Assembly (NCBI RefSeq): GCF_014635205.1
Contig: NZ_BMCN01000001.1
Location: 1 to 64,000, forward strand
Direction of reading: 5' to 3'
DNA length: 64,000 bases
Source: Jeotgalicoccus aerolatus
GTDB lineage: Bacteria > Bacillota > Bacilli > Staphylococcales > Salinicoccaceae
A model generated the notes under the pieces. The model worked only from the letters and a program-made list of their open reading frames with translations, made no database searches and was not told the origin of the DNA. Each line of letters starts with the position of its first letter. Position 1 is the stretch's first letter. Positions 7,593-16,277 of the stretch are shown here, piece by piece. The translations under genes were made by a program, and so were the position numbers.

Positions 7593-8996
7593 ATGTCTTT
7601 GGAAAATAACAAGAACAGTAAATTAACTAAGAACAGCAGAACGATACTTATGGCAGTGCTTCTGTCCGGTGCATTTGCGGCAATACTGAACCAGACGCTC
7701 CTGGCAACGGCGATACCGCATATCATGACAGATTTAAATCTGGACGCGGATGTTGCACAATGGCTGCAGTCGGTATTTATGCTTGTTAACGGGATTATGA
7801 TTCCGATTACAGCATTTTTAATCAATAAATTCTCAACGAGAACATTGTTCTTTACAGCAATGTCACTCTTTGGGCTCGGTACGCTGATTTGCGGCATCTC
7901 GCCGTCATTTCCGGTACTTTTAGGCGGACGTGTACTGCAGGCTGCAGGCGCAGGGATTGTAATGCCTCTGATGCAGACGATACTATTTCTCGTCTATCCG
8001 CGTAATGAACGCGGGAAAGCGATGGGGATGTTCGGACTCGTCATCAGTTTTGCTCCGGCAATCGGACCGACATTGTCAGGGTGGTTTATCGATATCTATC
8101 CGTGGCGCGGTTTGTTCTATATGGTACTGCCGATTGTTGCAATCGACTTAATCGTTGCGTACTTTATATTAAAAAATGTCACGGAAAAAACAAATCCGAA
8201 GTTGGATATGACGTCAATTATTCTTTCAACGCTTGGGTTCGGCGGACTGCTTTACGGCTTCAGTGCTGCAGGAAACAGCGGCTGGCTGAGTCTGACAGTG
8301 ATATTGCCAATTATTATTGGTGCGCTGGCGCTTTATATGTTTATTAAACGACAAAACAGACTGGAAGAACCGATACTGGAATTTGGCGTATTTAAAGATA
8401 AAATATTTACTTTATCAACGTCACTTGGGATGATTGTCTTTATGGCGATGATCGGCGGGGCTGTTATATTGCCGATATTCATGCAGACGATGCTCGGATT
8501 CAGCGCATTGGAATCAGGCATGATGCTGCTGCCAGGTGCATTGATTATGGGACTGATGAGTCCTGTTACGGGCAGAATGTTCGATAAGTACGGCGCGAAA
8601 TGGCTGGCCGTCATCGGACTTGGTTTAGTTACGATTACGACAATGATGTTTGCAAATCTGGATACAAAAACGACATTTACGTATCTTGCAGTAGTCAATT
8701 CGTTCAGGATGCTTGGTGTCGCGATGGTAATGATGCCGGTGACTACAGAAGGACTCAACCGCTTATCGAATAAGCTGGTACCCCACGGGACAGCGATGAA
8801 TAATACGATGAGACAGGTTGCAGGTGCTGTAGGTACAGCGCTCCTAGTATCGATTATGACGAATACGATGATTCCTGAAGACGGGGTTCAGGGTATGATT
8901 CACGGCGTAAATATGTCATTCCTGTTTGCAGGTGTACTTGCATTTATCGGTTTTGTACTGGCATTCAGACTGCCGAAATCAACAGATATGAATTAA
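7593..8996 (+). CDS. MFS transporter, DHA2 (EmrB/QacA-type) family
   Basis: 467 residues with 14 predicted membrane spans, typical of 14-TMS drug:proton antiporters such as LmrB and QacA. It has the motif A-like segment RVLQAAGAGIVMP and the motif C-like GLVISFAPAIGPTLSG, the antiporter signature. The start at 7593 follows AAGAAGGAAAAGGA; two upstream in-frame ATGs at 7569 and 7575 have no ribosome binding site. It is controlled in all likelihood by the divergent MarR protein. The substrate (lincosamide, dye or other toxic compound) cannot be read from sequence. Confidence 0.9.
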   Translation: MSLENNKNSKLTKNSRTILMAVLLSGAFAAILNQTLLATAIPHIMTDLNLDADVAQWLQSVFMLVNGIMIPITAFLINKFSTRTLFFTAMSLFGLGTLICGISPSFPVLLGGRVLQAAGAGIVMPLMQTILFLVYPRNERGKAMGMFGLVISFAPAIGPTLSGWFIDIYPWRGLFYMVLPIVAIDLIVAYFILKNVTEKTNPKLDMTSIILSTLGFGGLLYGFSAAGNSGWLSLTVILPIIIGALALYMFIKRQNRLEEPILEFGVFKDKIFTLSTSLGMIVFMAMIGGAVILPIFMQTMLGFSALESGMMLLPGALIMGLMSPVTGRMFDKYGAKWLAVIGLGLVTITTMMFANLDTKTTFTYLAVVNSFRMLGVAMVMMPVTTEGLNRLSNKLVPHGTAMNNTMRQVAGAVGTALLVSIMTNTMIPEDGVQGMIHGVNMSFLFAGVLAFIGFVLAFRLPKSTDMN

Positions 8997-8997
8997 C

Positions 8998-9031
8998 AAA
9001 AGCGTGCTGTCAAAAGACAGTACGCTTTTTT
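8998..9031 (+). terminator. Bidirectional terminator after the MFS gene
   Basis: Stem AAAGCGTGCTGTC/GACAGTACGCTTT with an AAAA loop and a T run. The convergent membrane-protein gene ends at the same hairpin. Confidence 0.9.
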
Positions 9032-9830
9032 ATGATTCCTTATTCGCTTGTTTTGATCTGATATACTGGCCGATAATAATGAGAATCAGCCCAATAAACA
9101 TAAAGTACTGCACGATAAACTCCGACAGCCCGTTTAAAATATCAAACGGATAGAGGAGGCGTCCGGCACTGTAAATCAACAGCACAATAAAAATTAATTT
9201 ACTCGCCCATGACTCACTGGAGAAAATGAAGTACACAGAAGCGGCTGTGACGATAATAAATAAGACGTAGAGCAGTGATTCTGCGAAAGAAGCATCGAGT
9301 GCTGTAATTTTCAGGGCGCTTAGAAATTCTGAGTTCATAAAAAGAATCAATAAATTAGCACTGACAAATAAAATAATAAAAATGAGACCAGATAACATCT
9401 GATTATTGCCGCGTCGTGAGGTCTGATGTTTAATGCCGGTATTCATAAAGGGCACCATCAATAAAATTAAAATAATCACTAGAGGCAGAACAAATGAAAT
9501 GACTATTTCACCCAGAATAAAAATAGTGACTGAAAATAATACAGCAAAATATACACCTAAAATCGCGGCATCAGACCAGTATTTATTACGGTGCTTAGGT
9601 AAATCTTTAGATGCTACACGGGCAACATCTTTCGTTTTGGCATTGTAGTATTCCACGTAATTTTTTCCTGAATCAACCATGGATACGGCCATTATATAGA
9701 GCTTTTCATACTTCGCATCTTTGGTGACAAAGTGTTTATCAAACTCCTGATTCAGCGAATTAAAAGCGAGCTGGTCATCATCGGAAAGACCGCTGAAGAT
9801 AGATTCGTACTCTTTTTTATAATCCGTCAT
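9030..9830 (-). CDS. Polytopic membrane protein of unknown function
   Basis: 266 residues. About 90 N-terminal residues are soluble, charged and probably helical (MTDYKKEYESIFSGLSDDD onward). They are followed by six or seven hydrophobic segments and a short charged C-terminal tail. The start at 9830 has AAGGATG 5 nt upstream; an in-frame extension to 9932 has no support. The layout, a soluble helical head and a membrane domain, resembles the DUF1129-type membrane proteins of Bacilli, but I see no diagnostic motif. No neighbour suggests a role. Confidence 0.75.
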   Translation of the reverse strand: MTDYKKEYESIFSGLSDDDQLAFNSLNQEFDKHFVTKDAKYEKLYIMAVSMVDSGKNYVEYYNAKTKDVARVASKDLPKHRNKYWSDAAILGVYFAVLFSVTIFILGEIVISFVLPLVIILILLMVPFMNTGIKHQTSRRGNNQMLSGLIFIILFVSANLLILFMNSEFLSALKITALDASFAESLLYVLFIIVTAASVYFIFSSESWASKLIFIVLLIYSAGRLLYPFDILNGLSEFIVQYFMFIGLILIIIGQYIRSKQANKES

Positions 9831-9891
9831 AAAAACATCCTTATGTAATATATTACTCATTATTATATCAGACAATGAGTAATATATAATG

Positions 9892-10158
9892 TTAAATGTT
9901 GGCGTTTTCATGGAGGTCATTAGAAATATCAATCTCTTTTGAAACTTTAATTACATCCGCTTTCGACTCTTCGATGACACGGTTGTTGAGGAAGTTGAGT
10001 GTAACGGTAATCAAAGCGATAAAGCTGATACTGTGAATAATCCAGTAAGGTAAATTATCGTAGGCAAAACCGTACAACAATGTTCCGAGTAATAGAAAAT
10101 TTTTCTTATAAAATGTATGAAAGACCTCAGGCACAGCATCAGCTCGACCGTGTATCAT
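9892..10158 (-). pseudogene. Fragment of a small membrane-protein gene
   Basis: The C-terminal 70 residues look genuine: two hydrophobic segments (FLLLGTLLYG and IIHSISFIALITVTLNFL) and a charged tail. The N-terminal 17 residues are unlike protein and correspond to the antisense of the fragment at 10113-10319. There is no ribosome binding site at any start. I read it as the 3' part of a membrane-protein gene whose 5' part was lost at a junction near 10105. Confidence 0.4.
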
Positions 10159-10319
10159 TCGCTGTTAGAAGTATGGTGTATCCACTGAGTTTATTTGAAT
10201 TGGGCAGAGTAGATGAAGCGCGGAGTTCCTATCAGATCATTGAGGATACAATAGCTGATATTAAAGATTCAGTCTTTGCTAAAGAAATGTATATGATTAG
10301 AGATATAATATTCGGTTGA
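10113..10319 (+). pseudogene. Fragment of an unidentified gene
   Basis: Codes for about 68 residues with amphipathic helices ending in KEMYMIRDIIFG. The middle, PLSLFELGRVDEARSSYQ, resembles a TPR-like helical pair, as in the C-terminal parts of some regulators. There is no ribosome binding site before the first Met, and the open frame begins where the opposite-strand fragment ends. It is probably the 3' end of a deleted gene, though a tiny expressed protein is possible. Confidence 0.35.
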
Positions 10320-10375
10320 TTGGTGATGAATCAGAACAGATCATCAGATTTATCACCAAACCCTCCAGAAAAACA

Positions 10376-10423
10376 CCCCCTTACCAAGGAGCACACCAGT
10401 GTTCATTGTTAAGGGGGATTTTT
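10376..10423. terminator. Terminator-like hairpin after the NhaC-type gene
   Basis: CCCCCTTACCAA and TTGTTAAGGGGG pair with one mismatch across a loop with a further CAC/GTG pairing. The plus side is followed by ATTTTT and the minus side by a shorter T run. It lies just downstream of the minus-strand transporter gene. Confidence 0.65.
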
Positions 10424-10433
10424 AAATCATTTT

Positions 10434-11729
10434 TTATGCTTTCGAATATTTTTTTGGATAGCCGATTAAAATCGCGATAATTCCGCTGATAATTAATAGT
10501 GCAGGATATATTGAATAAGGAATTATTTCTACCGGCGACAGACCCGCAGCGAGTCCTGAAGCGGCAAGCATCTGTCCGCCGTACGGTATGATTCCCTGGA
10601 ATCCTGCAGCAAATGTATCCAGTATACTTGCAGATTTTCTCGGGTCAACATCGTATTCATCAGTAATGTTTTTCGCCAGCGGTCCGGTCATAATAATTGA
10701 AATTGTATTATTTGCCGTCGACATATCTGTGACACTGACTAAACTTGCAATTCCGAGTTCAGCGCCTTTTTTGCTTTTAATGCGGCTCATAATCGTCTCA
10801 AGCAGATAGTTGATTCCACCGTAATGACTGACGAGTCCGATCATTCCGGCTATTAATATAGTAATAATTGCTATTTCCTGCATACCTGCAATACCTTCAC
10901 CGGCAGCTGTGATCAGTGTGAATATATCAAAAGCGCCTGTAAATAATCCGAGCACTCCGGCAAATACTGCGCCGCCGAGCAGGACAATCATTACGTCGAC
11001 ACCCAGCAGTGCAATTATCAGGACAGCAAGGTAGGGCAGTACTTCGACTAAGTTATACGCGTAATTTTCTGTCTGGTCGAGTGAAACATCAGCTGTAATG
11101 AAATACAAAATAACGACAGTTAAAATAGCACCAGGCAGCACAATCCAGAAGTTTACTTTGAACTTATCAATCATTTTTACACCCTGTGTACGTGTGGCAA
11201 CTATGGTCGTATCAGATATAAACGATAAATTATCTCCAAACATTGCACCGCCGATTACTGTCGCTAATGCGAGCGGCAGCCCGATATCTGTCTGTTCCGC
11301 AATTCCGACAGCTATCGGTGCAATCGCAACGACTGTTCCCATACTCGTTCCCATTGATAATGAAAGAAAGCAGCAGATAATAAATATTCCGCTTAAAAGC
11401 AGACTGCCCGGAAGAAATGTTAAACCGAGGTTTACAGTCGAATCAACGGCGCCCATCGAATTGGCAACACCTGAAAATGCACCGGATAGTAAAAAGATGA
11501 CGACAATCATCACGACATTTTCCTGTGCAGCGCCTTTTAAGTATGCTGACAGTTTATCTTTAAACGGCTCTTTCAAATATAAAAAGAATCCTGCTACTGA
11601 AGCAATAATTGCTGCAACAGTAATCGGCATTGCATTAAAGTCACCTGCGAACAGCCCGGTACCGATAAATAAGGCGACAAATATAACTAAGGGCAGCAAT
11701 GCGAGTGAGCTGCCTTTTTTATTAGACAT
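10434..11729 (-). CDS. metT: NhaC-family transporter under SAM riboswitch control (probable methionine transporter)
   Basis: 431 residues, about 11-12 membrane spans, of the NhaC Na+/H+ antiporter superfamily. Typical segments are LSLSMGTSMGTVVAIAPI and AMFGDNLSFISDTT, where the Asp residues fit ion coupling. By sequence alone it would be called a Na+/H+ antiporter, but its leader carries a SAM-I riboswitch. NhaC-superfamily genes under such control in Gram-positive genomes have been proposed to be methionine transporters (MetT), so I infer sodium-coupled methionine uptake. The start at 11729 has TAGGAGGA upstream. Confidence 0.82.
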   Translation of the reverse strand: MSNKKGSSLALLPLVIFVALFIGTGLFAGDFNAMPITVAAIIASVAGFFLYLKEPFKDKLSAYLKGAAQENVVMIVVIFLLSGAFSGVANSMGAVDSTVNLGLTFLPGSLLLSGIFIICCFLSLSMGTSMGTVVAIAPIAVGIAEQTDIGLPLALATVIGGAMFGDNLSFISDTTIVATRTQGVKMIDKFKVNFWIVLPGAILTVVILYFITADVSLDQTENYAYNLVEVLPYLAVLIIALLGVDVMIVLLGGAVFAGVLGLFTGAFDIFTLITAAGEGIAGMQEIAIITILIAGMIGLVSHYGGINYLLETIMSRIKSKKGAELGIASLVSVTDMSTANNTISIIMTGPLAKNITDEYDVDPRKSASILDTFAAGFQGIIPYGGQMLAASGLAAGLSPVEIIPYSIYPALLIISGIIAILIGYPKKYSKA

Positions 11730-11743
11730 CTAAAATCCTCCTA

Positions 11744-11894
11744 AAGAAAAATCCCCATCCTTTATCTTTAAAGATAAGTGATGGGGAAGTCCTCAGCTTA
11801 TCTTTGAGCAGTTGATGCTCCTGGAATTAGCACAGTACCAAATGGTCTGTTGCTGAGGTTTCAACGGGCCAGTCCCTTCACCTCTCTGGATAAG
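11744..11894 (-). promoter_or_regulatory. SAM-I (S-box) riboswitch with transcription terminator
   Basis: On the minus strand the aptamer runs from 11894 (CTTATCCAGAGAGG) to 11797 (GATAAG). It contains the hallmark segments GGGACTGGCCC, GAAACCTCAGCAAC and GCTAATTCCAG. Downstream, CCCCATC (11786-11780) and GATGGGG (11759-11753) close a terminator with a T-rich tail (11752-11744). The 3' strand of P1, AAAGATAAG (11805-11797), is complementary to CTTATCTTT inside the terminator's 5' arm. This gives the expected antiterminator when SAM is low: transporter off at high SAM, on at low SAM. Confidence 0.95.
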
Positions 11895-12159
11895 AAAATA
11901 TTTAATTAATGAGATTAAGGATACACGCATGCCTAATAAAGGTCAACATATTAATACTGCTAAGGAAAAATGTTTAATTTACAGAAAACAGGCAATCGAT
12001 GATTGATGGACTTAAAATAAGAAAATGGATTAAATTTAATTTATTTTAAGTTTGTTACTTGCTTTTTGTAACCATGTGTATTAATATAATTATTGTGATA
12101 GTTCGAAAGCGAAGTATTTCATTAAAAATCAAAACAAATCTATGGAGGATGAATTAATT

Positions 12160-12690
12160 ATGGCTAAATTTACAGCAGACACAGCACACTCAGAATTAGA
12201 ATTTCAGGTAAAACACATGATGGTAACTAAAGTTAAGGGAACTTTCGGTGAGTGGTCAATTGATGTTGAAGCTGACAATATTGAAGATTTCACAACAGCA
12301 GAAATTACAGGTAAAGCGAATGCAGCAACTATCAATACTAAAGTCGCTGACCGTGACGCTCACTTAACTTCTGCAGACTTTTTTGATGCAGAAAAATACC
12401 CTGAAATGACATTCGAATCAACTAAAATTGAAGGTTCAGGCAAATCATTTAATGTTACAGGAAATCTGACTATCAAAGATGTAACAAACGAAGTCACTAT
12501 TCCACTTGAATACAATGGTCAAGGTGTAAGTCCTTTCGGACCGACAGTTTACGGTTTCGAGTCTAAGTTCACAATCAACCGCGAAGATTTCGGTTTAACT
12601 TGGAACCAAACTCTGGAAACAGGCGGCGTACTTGTATCTAAAGACGTTAAAGTAACTCTTGAGTTACAACTTAACCCTGCTGAAGCATAA
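12160..12690 (+). CDS. YceI family protein
   Basis: 176 residues, one lipocalin-like YceI beta-barrel domain that binds amphiphilic, often isoprenoid, molecules in relatives. It begins with the family's AKFTADTAHSELEFQVKHM; DRDAHLTSADFFD and the closing GLTWNQ are also typical. There is no signal peptide, so it is cytosolic, unlike the periplasmic E. coli protein. The start at 12160 is set by GGAGG 10 nt upstream; the ATG at 12142 overlaps that site. A TTGTTAC...GTAAC inverted repeat near 12052-12071 lies at the probable -35 region and may be an operator. The exact function in Gram-positives is unknown. Confidence 0.88.
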   Translation: MAKFTADTAHSELEFQVKHMMVTKVKGTFGEWSIDVEADNIEDFTTAEITGKANAATINTKVADRDAHLTSADFFDAEKYPEMTFESTKIEGSGKSFNVTGNLTIKDVTNEVTIPLEYNGQGVSPFGPTVYGFESKFTINREDFGLTWNQTLETGGVLVSKDVKVTLELQLNPAEA

Positions 12691-12732
12691 GACAGTAGAA
12701 GTAGCTGAAAATTTTATATAAATAAATGGGTC

Positions 12733-12776
12733 AATGTCTCATGATTTCCTTGGATGGATTTCATGAGACATTTTTT
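12733..12776 (+). terminator. Terminator of yceI
   Basis: 12-bp stem AATGTCTCATGA/TCATGAGACATT with a 16-nt loop and a T run. Confidence 0.88.
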
Positions 12777-12819
12777 ATGTTTATAATTAAGTAACGTCAT
12801 TTATAGAGGAGACTCACTT

Positions 12820-13509
12820 ATGGAACTTAATAAGCGGATATTAGTTGTTGAAGATGACGAAGCGATCAATACTCTACTGTCAGATATTGTTAAAGACAGC
12901 AGCTATATACCGCAGTCTGCGTATTCGGGAACTGAAGCGATGCTGTATATCGACCGGGATGACTGGGATCTAATTCTGCTTGATCTCATGCTGCCAGGTA
13001 TGCCGGGTGAAGAAATATTAGCTGGAATTATCAATGGAAAACAGACACCGGTCATTATTATTTCTGCTAAAAATGAACAGGAAGTAAAAATTAAAGCGCT
13101 CAGAATGGGTGCGGATGATTTCATAACAAAACCTTTTGATATTGAAGAAGCGGCTGCACGGATTGAGTCTGTTTTAAGACGGTCATACCAAAAAGAGAAG
13201 GTATCAGCTCACATATTAACCTATAAGGATATTATTTTGAATGCTGATGCTAAGACAGTCATTGTGAATAGCAGGAAGATTACTTTAACAGCTAGAGAAT
13301 TTACGATTTTATCAACATTGATGAAGCGGCCTGACAAAGTATTTTCTAAAGCAAATATTTTTGAAACTGTATGGGACGAACCCTTCCAGGGCGACGATAA
13401 TACAGTTAATGTTCATATGAGCAATCTGCGCAGTAAGCTTGCGGCAGCAAATCCAAATACTGATTATATTGAAACGGTATGGGGAATGGGTTATAAAATG
13501 AAATCTTAA
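12820..13509 (+). CDS. OmpR/PhoB-family response regulator
   Basis: 229 residues: receiver domain 1-120 with acidic pocket Glu11-Asp12-Asp13, phospho-acceptor Asp55 in LLDLMLPG and the Lys of the FITKPFD motif; C-terminal winged-helix DNA-binding domain about 130-229 (ARE FTIL, then the NTVNVHMSNLRSKL recognition helix, and GMGYKM at the end). It heads a gene set with an ABC transporter (ATPase and permease) and a histidine kinase. Such sets sense and pump out or dislodge peptide antibiotics in Firmicutes. A direct repeat in the next promoter is its likely target. Confidence 0.93.
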   Translation: MELNKRILVVEDDEAINTLLSDIVKDSSYIPQSAYSGTEAMLYIDRDDWDLILLDLMLPGMPGEEILAGIINGKQTPVIIISAKNEQEVKIKALRMGADDFITKPFDIEEAAARIESVLRRSYQKEKVSAHILTYKDIILNADAKTVIVNSRKITLTAREFTILSTLMKRPDKVFSKANIFETVWDEPFQGDDNTVNVHMSNLRSKLAAANPNTDYIETVWGMGYKMKS

Positions 13510-13513
13510 TAGA

Positions 13514-13548
13514 TTCTTAAGAATTGATTTAAGACCTTCTTATGAATT
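13514..13548 (+). promoter_or_regulatory. Direct-repeat operator before the ABC operon
   Basis: TTCTTAAGAATT (13514-13525) and TTCTTATGAATT (13537-13548) repeat with a start-to-start distance of 23 nt. They lie immediately upstream of TATAAT at 13555-13560. Tandem sites about two helical turns apart next to a -10 box are the usual target of an OmpR-type dimer, here presumably the regulator encoded just upstream. Confidence 0.6.
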
Positions 13549-13590
13549 AGCTTCTATAATGAATGTATCGATTAAGAAGGAGCGAAAAAT

Positions 13591-14514
13591 ATGAGTGAAT
13601 ATATTTTAAGAACACATGAACTCACGAAAACTTATAAAAATCATAAGGCCGTCGATAAAGTAAACATTTCCATTAAGAAAGGGGATATTTACGGTTTTAT
13701 CGGACAGAATGGTGCAGGTAAATCAACGCTGCTCCGTCTTGTTACAGGCTTGAATTTTCCGAGCGGAGGTTCAATTGAAATTTTCGGTGTGAACACTGAA
13801 ACGGGCTTAAATGATGCACAAAAGAGAATGGGAGCGGTGATTGAAAATCCTGCACTGTTTTTAAATATGACGGCGAGACAGAATTTAGAAGTACACCGTT
13901 TGCAAAAAGGAATTCCCGGAAAATCGTGTATTGATGATGCACTGAGTCTGGTGGAATTAAAGAATACCGGCAATAAGAAAGTTAAAAATTTTTCTCTCGG
14001 TATGAAACAGCGTTTGGGCCTGGCAGTTGCACTGCTCAGTGATCCTGAATTTCTTATTTTAGATGAACCGACTAACGGACTGGATCCAATTGGTATTGTG
14101 GAACTTAGAGATTTAATTAAAAAGTTAAATCATGAAAGAGGTCTGACAGTACTGATTTCCAGTCATATTTTAAGCGAGCTTTACCAGCTGGCGACGACTT
14201 ACGGTATTATTCATAACGGTCAACTCATTGAGGAATTAAGTCTGTCTGAGCTGGATGAAAAATGTCAGCAGCATTTAAAGATTAAAGTGGATAACGCCAA
14301 TAAAGGTGCGACAGTACTGGAAGAGATGATACAGACCGCAAATTTTGAAGTGATGCCGGACGGGTATATTCATTTGTATAACCATCTGAATGATGTCTAT
14401 ACCGTGTCTAAAACATTGACTGACAGCGGCTTAGTCATCGAGCATTTATCTCAAAACGGGGACAGTCTTGAGAGCTACTTCTCAAAGGTCATCGGAGGTG
14501 AGCCGCATGCTTAA
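13591..14514 (+). CDS. ABC transporter ATP-binding protein (peptide-antibiotic resistance type)
   Basis: 307 residues. Walker A GQNGAGKST at about residue 37-45, ABC signature NFSLGMKQRL, Walker B FLILDEPTNGLDP and the switch His in SSHIL. The C-terminal extension of some 80 residues is typical of BcrA and LanF ATPases of bacitracin or lantibiotic self-protection exporters. The start has AAGAAGGAGCG upstream. Its last 8 nt overlap the permease gene. Substrate specificity is inferred only from the operon type. Confidence 0.9.
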   Translation: MSEYILRTHELTKTYKNHKAVDKVNISIKKGDIYGFIGQNGAGKSTLLRLVTGLNFPSGGSIEIFGVNTETGLNDAQKRMGAVIENPALFLNMTARQNLEVHRLQKGIPGKSCIDDALSLVELKNTGNKKVKNFSLGMKQRLGLAVALLSDPEFLILDEPTNGLDPIGIVELRDLIKKLNHERGLTVLISSHILSELYQLATTYGIIHNGQLIEELSLSELDEKCQQHLKIKVDNANKGATVLEEMIQTANFEVMPDGYIHLYNHLNDVYTVSKTLTDSGLVIEHLSQNGDSLESYFSKVIGGEPHA

Positions 14515-15274
14515 TATGATTCAAGCTGAAATGTTTAAATTAAGACTCAACAAATCATTCTGGGTAATATTGCTGACCTCGCTTGTACTGAGTGCTGTGA
14601 TGCACTATTTAGCAATCACTGAATGGTGGCAAGTTTATAATACACCGTTTGATGCAGCAGGACTTTCTGAAATGAACGGTCTGTCTATGTTCATGGCACC
14701 ATTGTTTTTTAATCTTATGATTGGGACACTCGCGGCATTTTATATTTCTACCGATTTTGGTCCAAGCGGTGTGATAAAGAATCAGATTATCAGCGGTAAA
14801 AATAGAAAACTGATTTATTTTGTAAAATATATAGTCTACTCTGCAGCTGCAGTCGTGATTGCTGTACTTATTCCGGCAGTGACGGGTATCATACTGAATA
14901 TCATAATGGGCAACGGTGGAATTTTTACATTTGAAACCATCACTTATCTGCTTGGGGCGTACAGTTTATTTTCCCTCCAGCTTTTGGGTTACACAGCAAT
15001 TATCAGCCTGCTGGCAATAATTACTGAAGACAGCGGCAAGACAATTATATTCTCGATATTATTCACAATTGTCATGTATATCGTTGAAAAAATGCCGAAG
15101 TCAGGTATTATCGAGCGCATCTATGAATATTCTATATTTCAGCAGTTTAATCAGGTCCTTTTCCCCGAACTCGGGATAGAAAGTATTATGACCGGACTTG
15201 CTGTCGGTTTAATCACAATGGCAGTACTGTTGTTTATCGGCATGATTGTATTCAGCAAAAAAGAAATTAAATAA
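14507..15274 (+). CDS. ABC transporter permease (BcrB/LanE-like)
   Basis: 255 residues with six membrane segments, an ABC-2 type permease. It starts with the amphipathic MIQAEMFKLRLNKSFWVILL that commonly leads such permeases. The start at 14507 is fixed by GGAGGTGA, which sits inside the end of the ATPase gene, so the two are translationally coupled. It probably forms a 2+2 complex with the ATPase and moves a membrane-active peptide away from the bilayer. Confidence 0.87.
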   Translation: MLNMIQAEMFKLRLNKSFWVILLTSLVLSAVMHYLAITEWWQVYNTPFDAAGLSEMNGLSMFMAPLFFNLMIGTLAAFYISTDFGPSGVIKNQIISGKNRKLIYFVKYIVYSAAAVVIAVLIPAVTGIILNIIMGNGGIFTFETITYLLGAYSLFSLQLLGYTAIISLLAIITEDSGKTIIFSILFTIVMYIVEKMPKSGIIERIYEYSIFQQFNQVLFPELGIESIMTGLAVGLITMAVLLFIGMIVFSKKEIK

Positions 15275-15292
15275 AAAAGGCGGGTGATAAGA

Positions 15293-16198
15293 ATGCTTAT
15301 TATAATACTGATTTTAATCATTGTAATAGTCTTCTTAAGCATCCGCTTATTTACTATTTCTGGAGAAATTAAAAATATCAACAGACAGCTTGCCTCATAC
15401 AATGATTTAAAGACCGAAAAGAAAATAGATATTAATTTAATCGATAAACACATTGAAACACTCGGATCTGAAATAAACAGGCTGATGGATCATTATGTTA
15501 ATTCAAACCGTGAAAAAATTCGTTCTGATAATGAGTTGAAAAAAGCAGTTGCAAATATATCTCATGATTTAAGAACTCCTTTAACGTCTATTAAAGGGTA
15601 TTTGCAAATGATTGAATCATCAAATTTAACTGAGGGCAAACGGCACGAATATTTGTCAATTGCAATTGAACGGTCAAAACATTTAGAACATCTGATCAAT
15701 GACTTTTTTGAATTGAGCACCATTGAATCCCCTGATTATAAATTGAATGAAGAACAGATTAATCTCTCTCAGCTGGTTAATGAAGCAGTTTTATCTTTTT
15801 ACAGCAGTTTTAAGGATGTTCATATAGAACCCGGTATAGATATTGAAATGGGTAATGTATTTATTGACAGCGACAGGGATGCGGTATGGCGTGTCCTTGA
15901 AAATTTACTGTCCAATGCGATACGTTATTCGGACGGTGAAGTTTCTGTCAGTTTAAAAAAACATGGTGATTATGTTCATATCAGTATTGAAAACAGTACC
16001 CGGCTGACGGCAAAGGAAATGGACTTAGAATTGTTTTTTGACAGGTTTTATATAGCAGATCAATCGAGGACACATCAAAGCACAGGGCTCGGTTTATCTA
16101 TCGTTAAAAGTCTGATGGAAAAAATGGATGGTAAAATTAAAGCATCATATGAGAAGGAGAAATTAACATTGACCTGTATATGGAGGCTGGCAGACTAG
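15293..16198 (+). CDS. Sensor histidine kinase
   Basis: About 301 residues. One N-terminal membrane segment (MLIIILILIIVIVFLSIRLF), a helical linker, then a HisKA domain with the phospho-acceptor His in ANISHDLRTPLTS and an HATPase domain with N box NLLSNAIRYS and G box GLGLSIVKSL. There is no extracellular sensor domain, so, like other intramembrane-sensing kinases linked to detoxification ABC transporters, it may take its signal from the transporter or membrane. The start at 15293 has GGGTG 6 nt upstream; a GTG at 15284 is less likely. Partner of the regulator at 12820. Confidence 0.9.
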   Translation: MLIIILILIIVIVFLSIRLFTISGEIKNINRQLASYNDLKTEKKIDINLIDKHIETLGSEINRLMDHYVNSNREKIRSDNELKKAVANISHDLRTPLTSIKGYLQMIESSNLTEGKRHEYLSIAIERSKHLEHLINDFFELSTIESPDYKLNEEQINLSQLVNEAVLSFYSSFKDVHIEPGIDIEMGNVFIDSDRDAVWRVLENLLSNAIRYSDGEVSVSLKKHGDYVHISIENSTRLTAKEMDLELFFDRFYIADQSRTHQSTGLGLSIVKSLMEKMDGKIKASYEKEKLTLTCIWRLAD

Positions 16199-16277
16199 GC
16201 ACTAGGTTTCTAAAAACAATATTAAGGGTAAATATTTAAGATGAAAATTTATAGATAAATTTAAGGAGATGCTGAGT

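Noticed and set aside
11098-11733. 211-codon frame opposite the NhaC-type transporter
   Set aside because: Antisense shadow of a highly hydrophobic gene; no RBS and Pro/Thr/Ile-rich translation.
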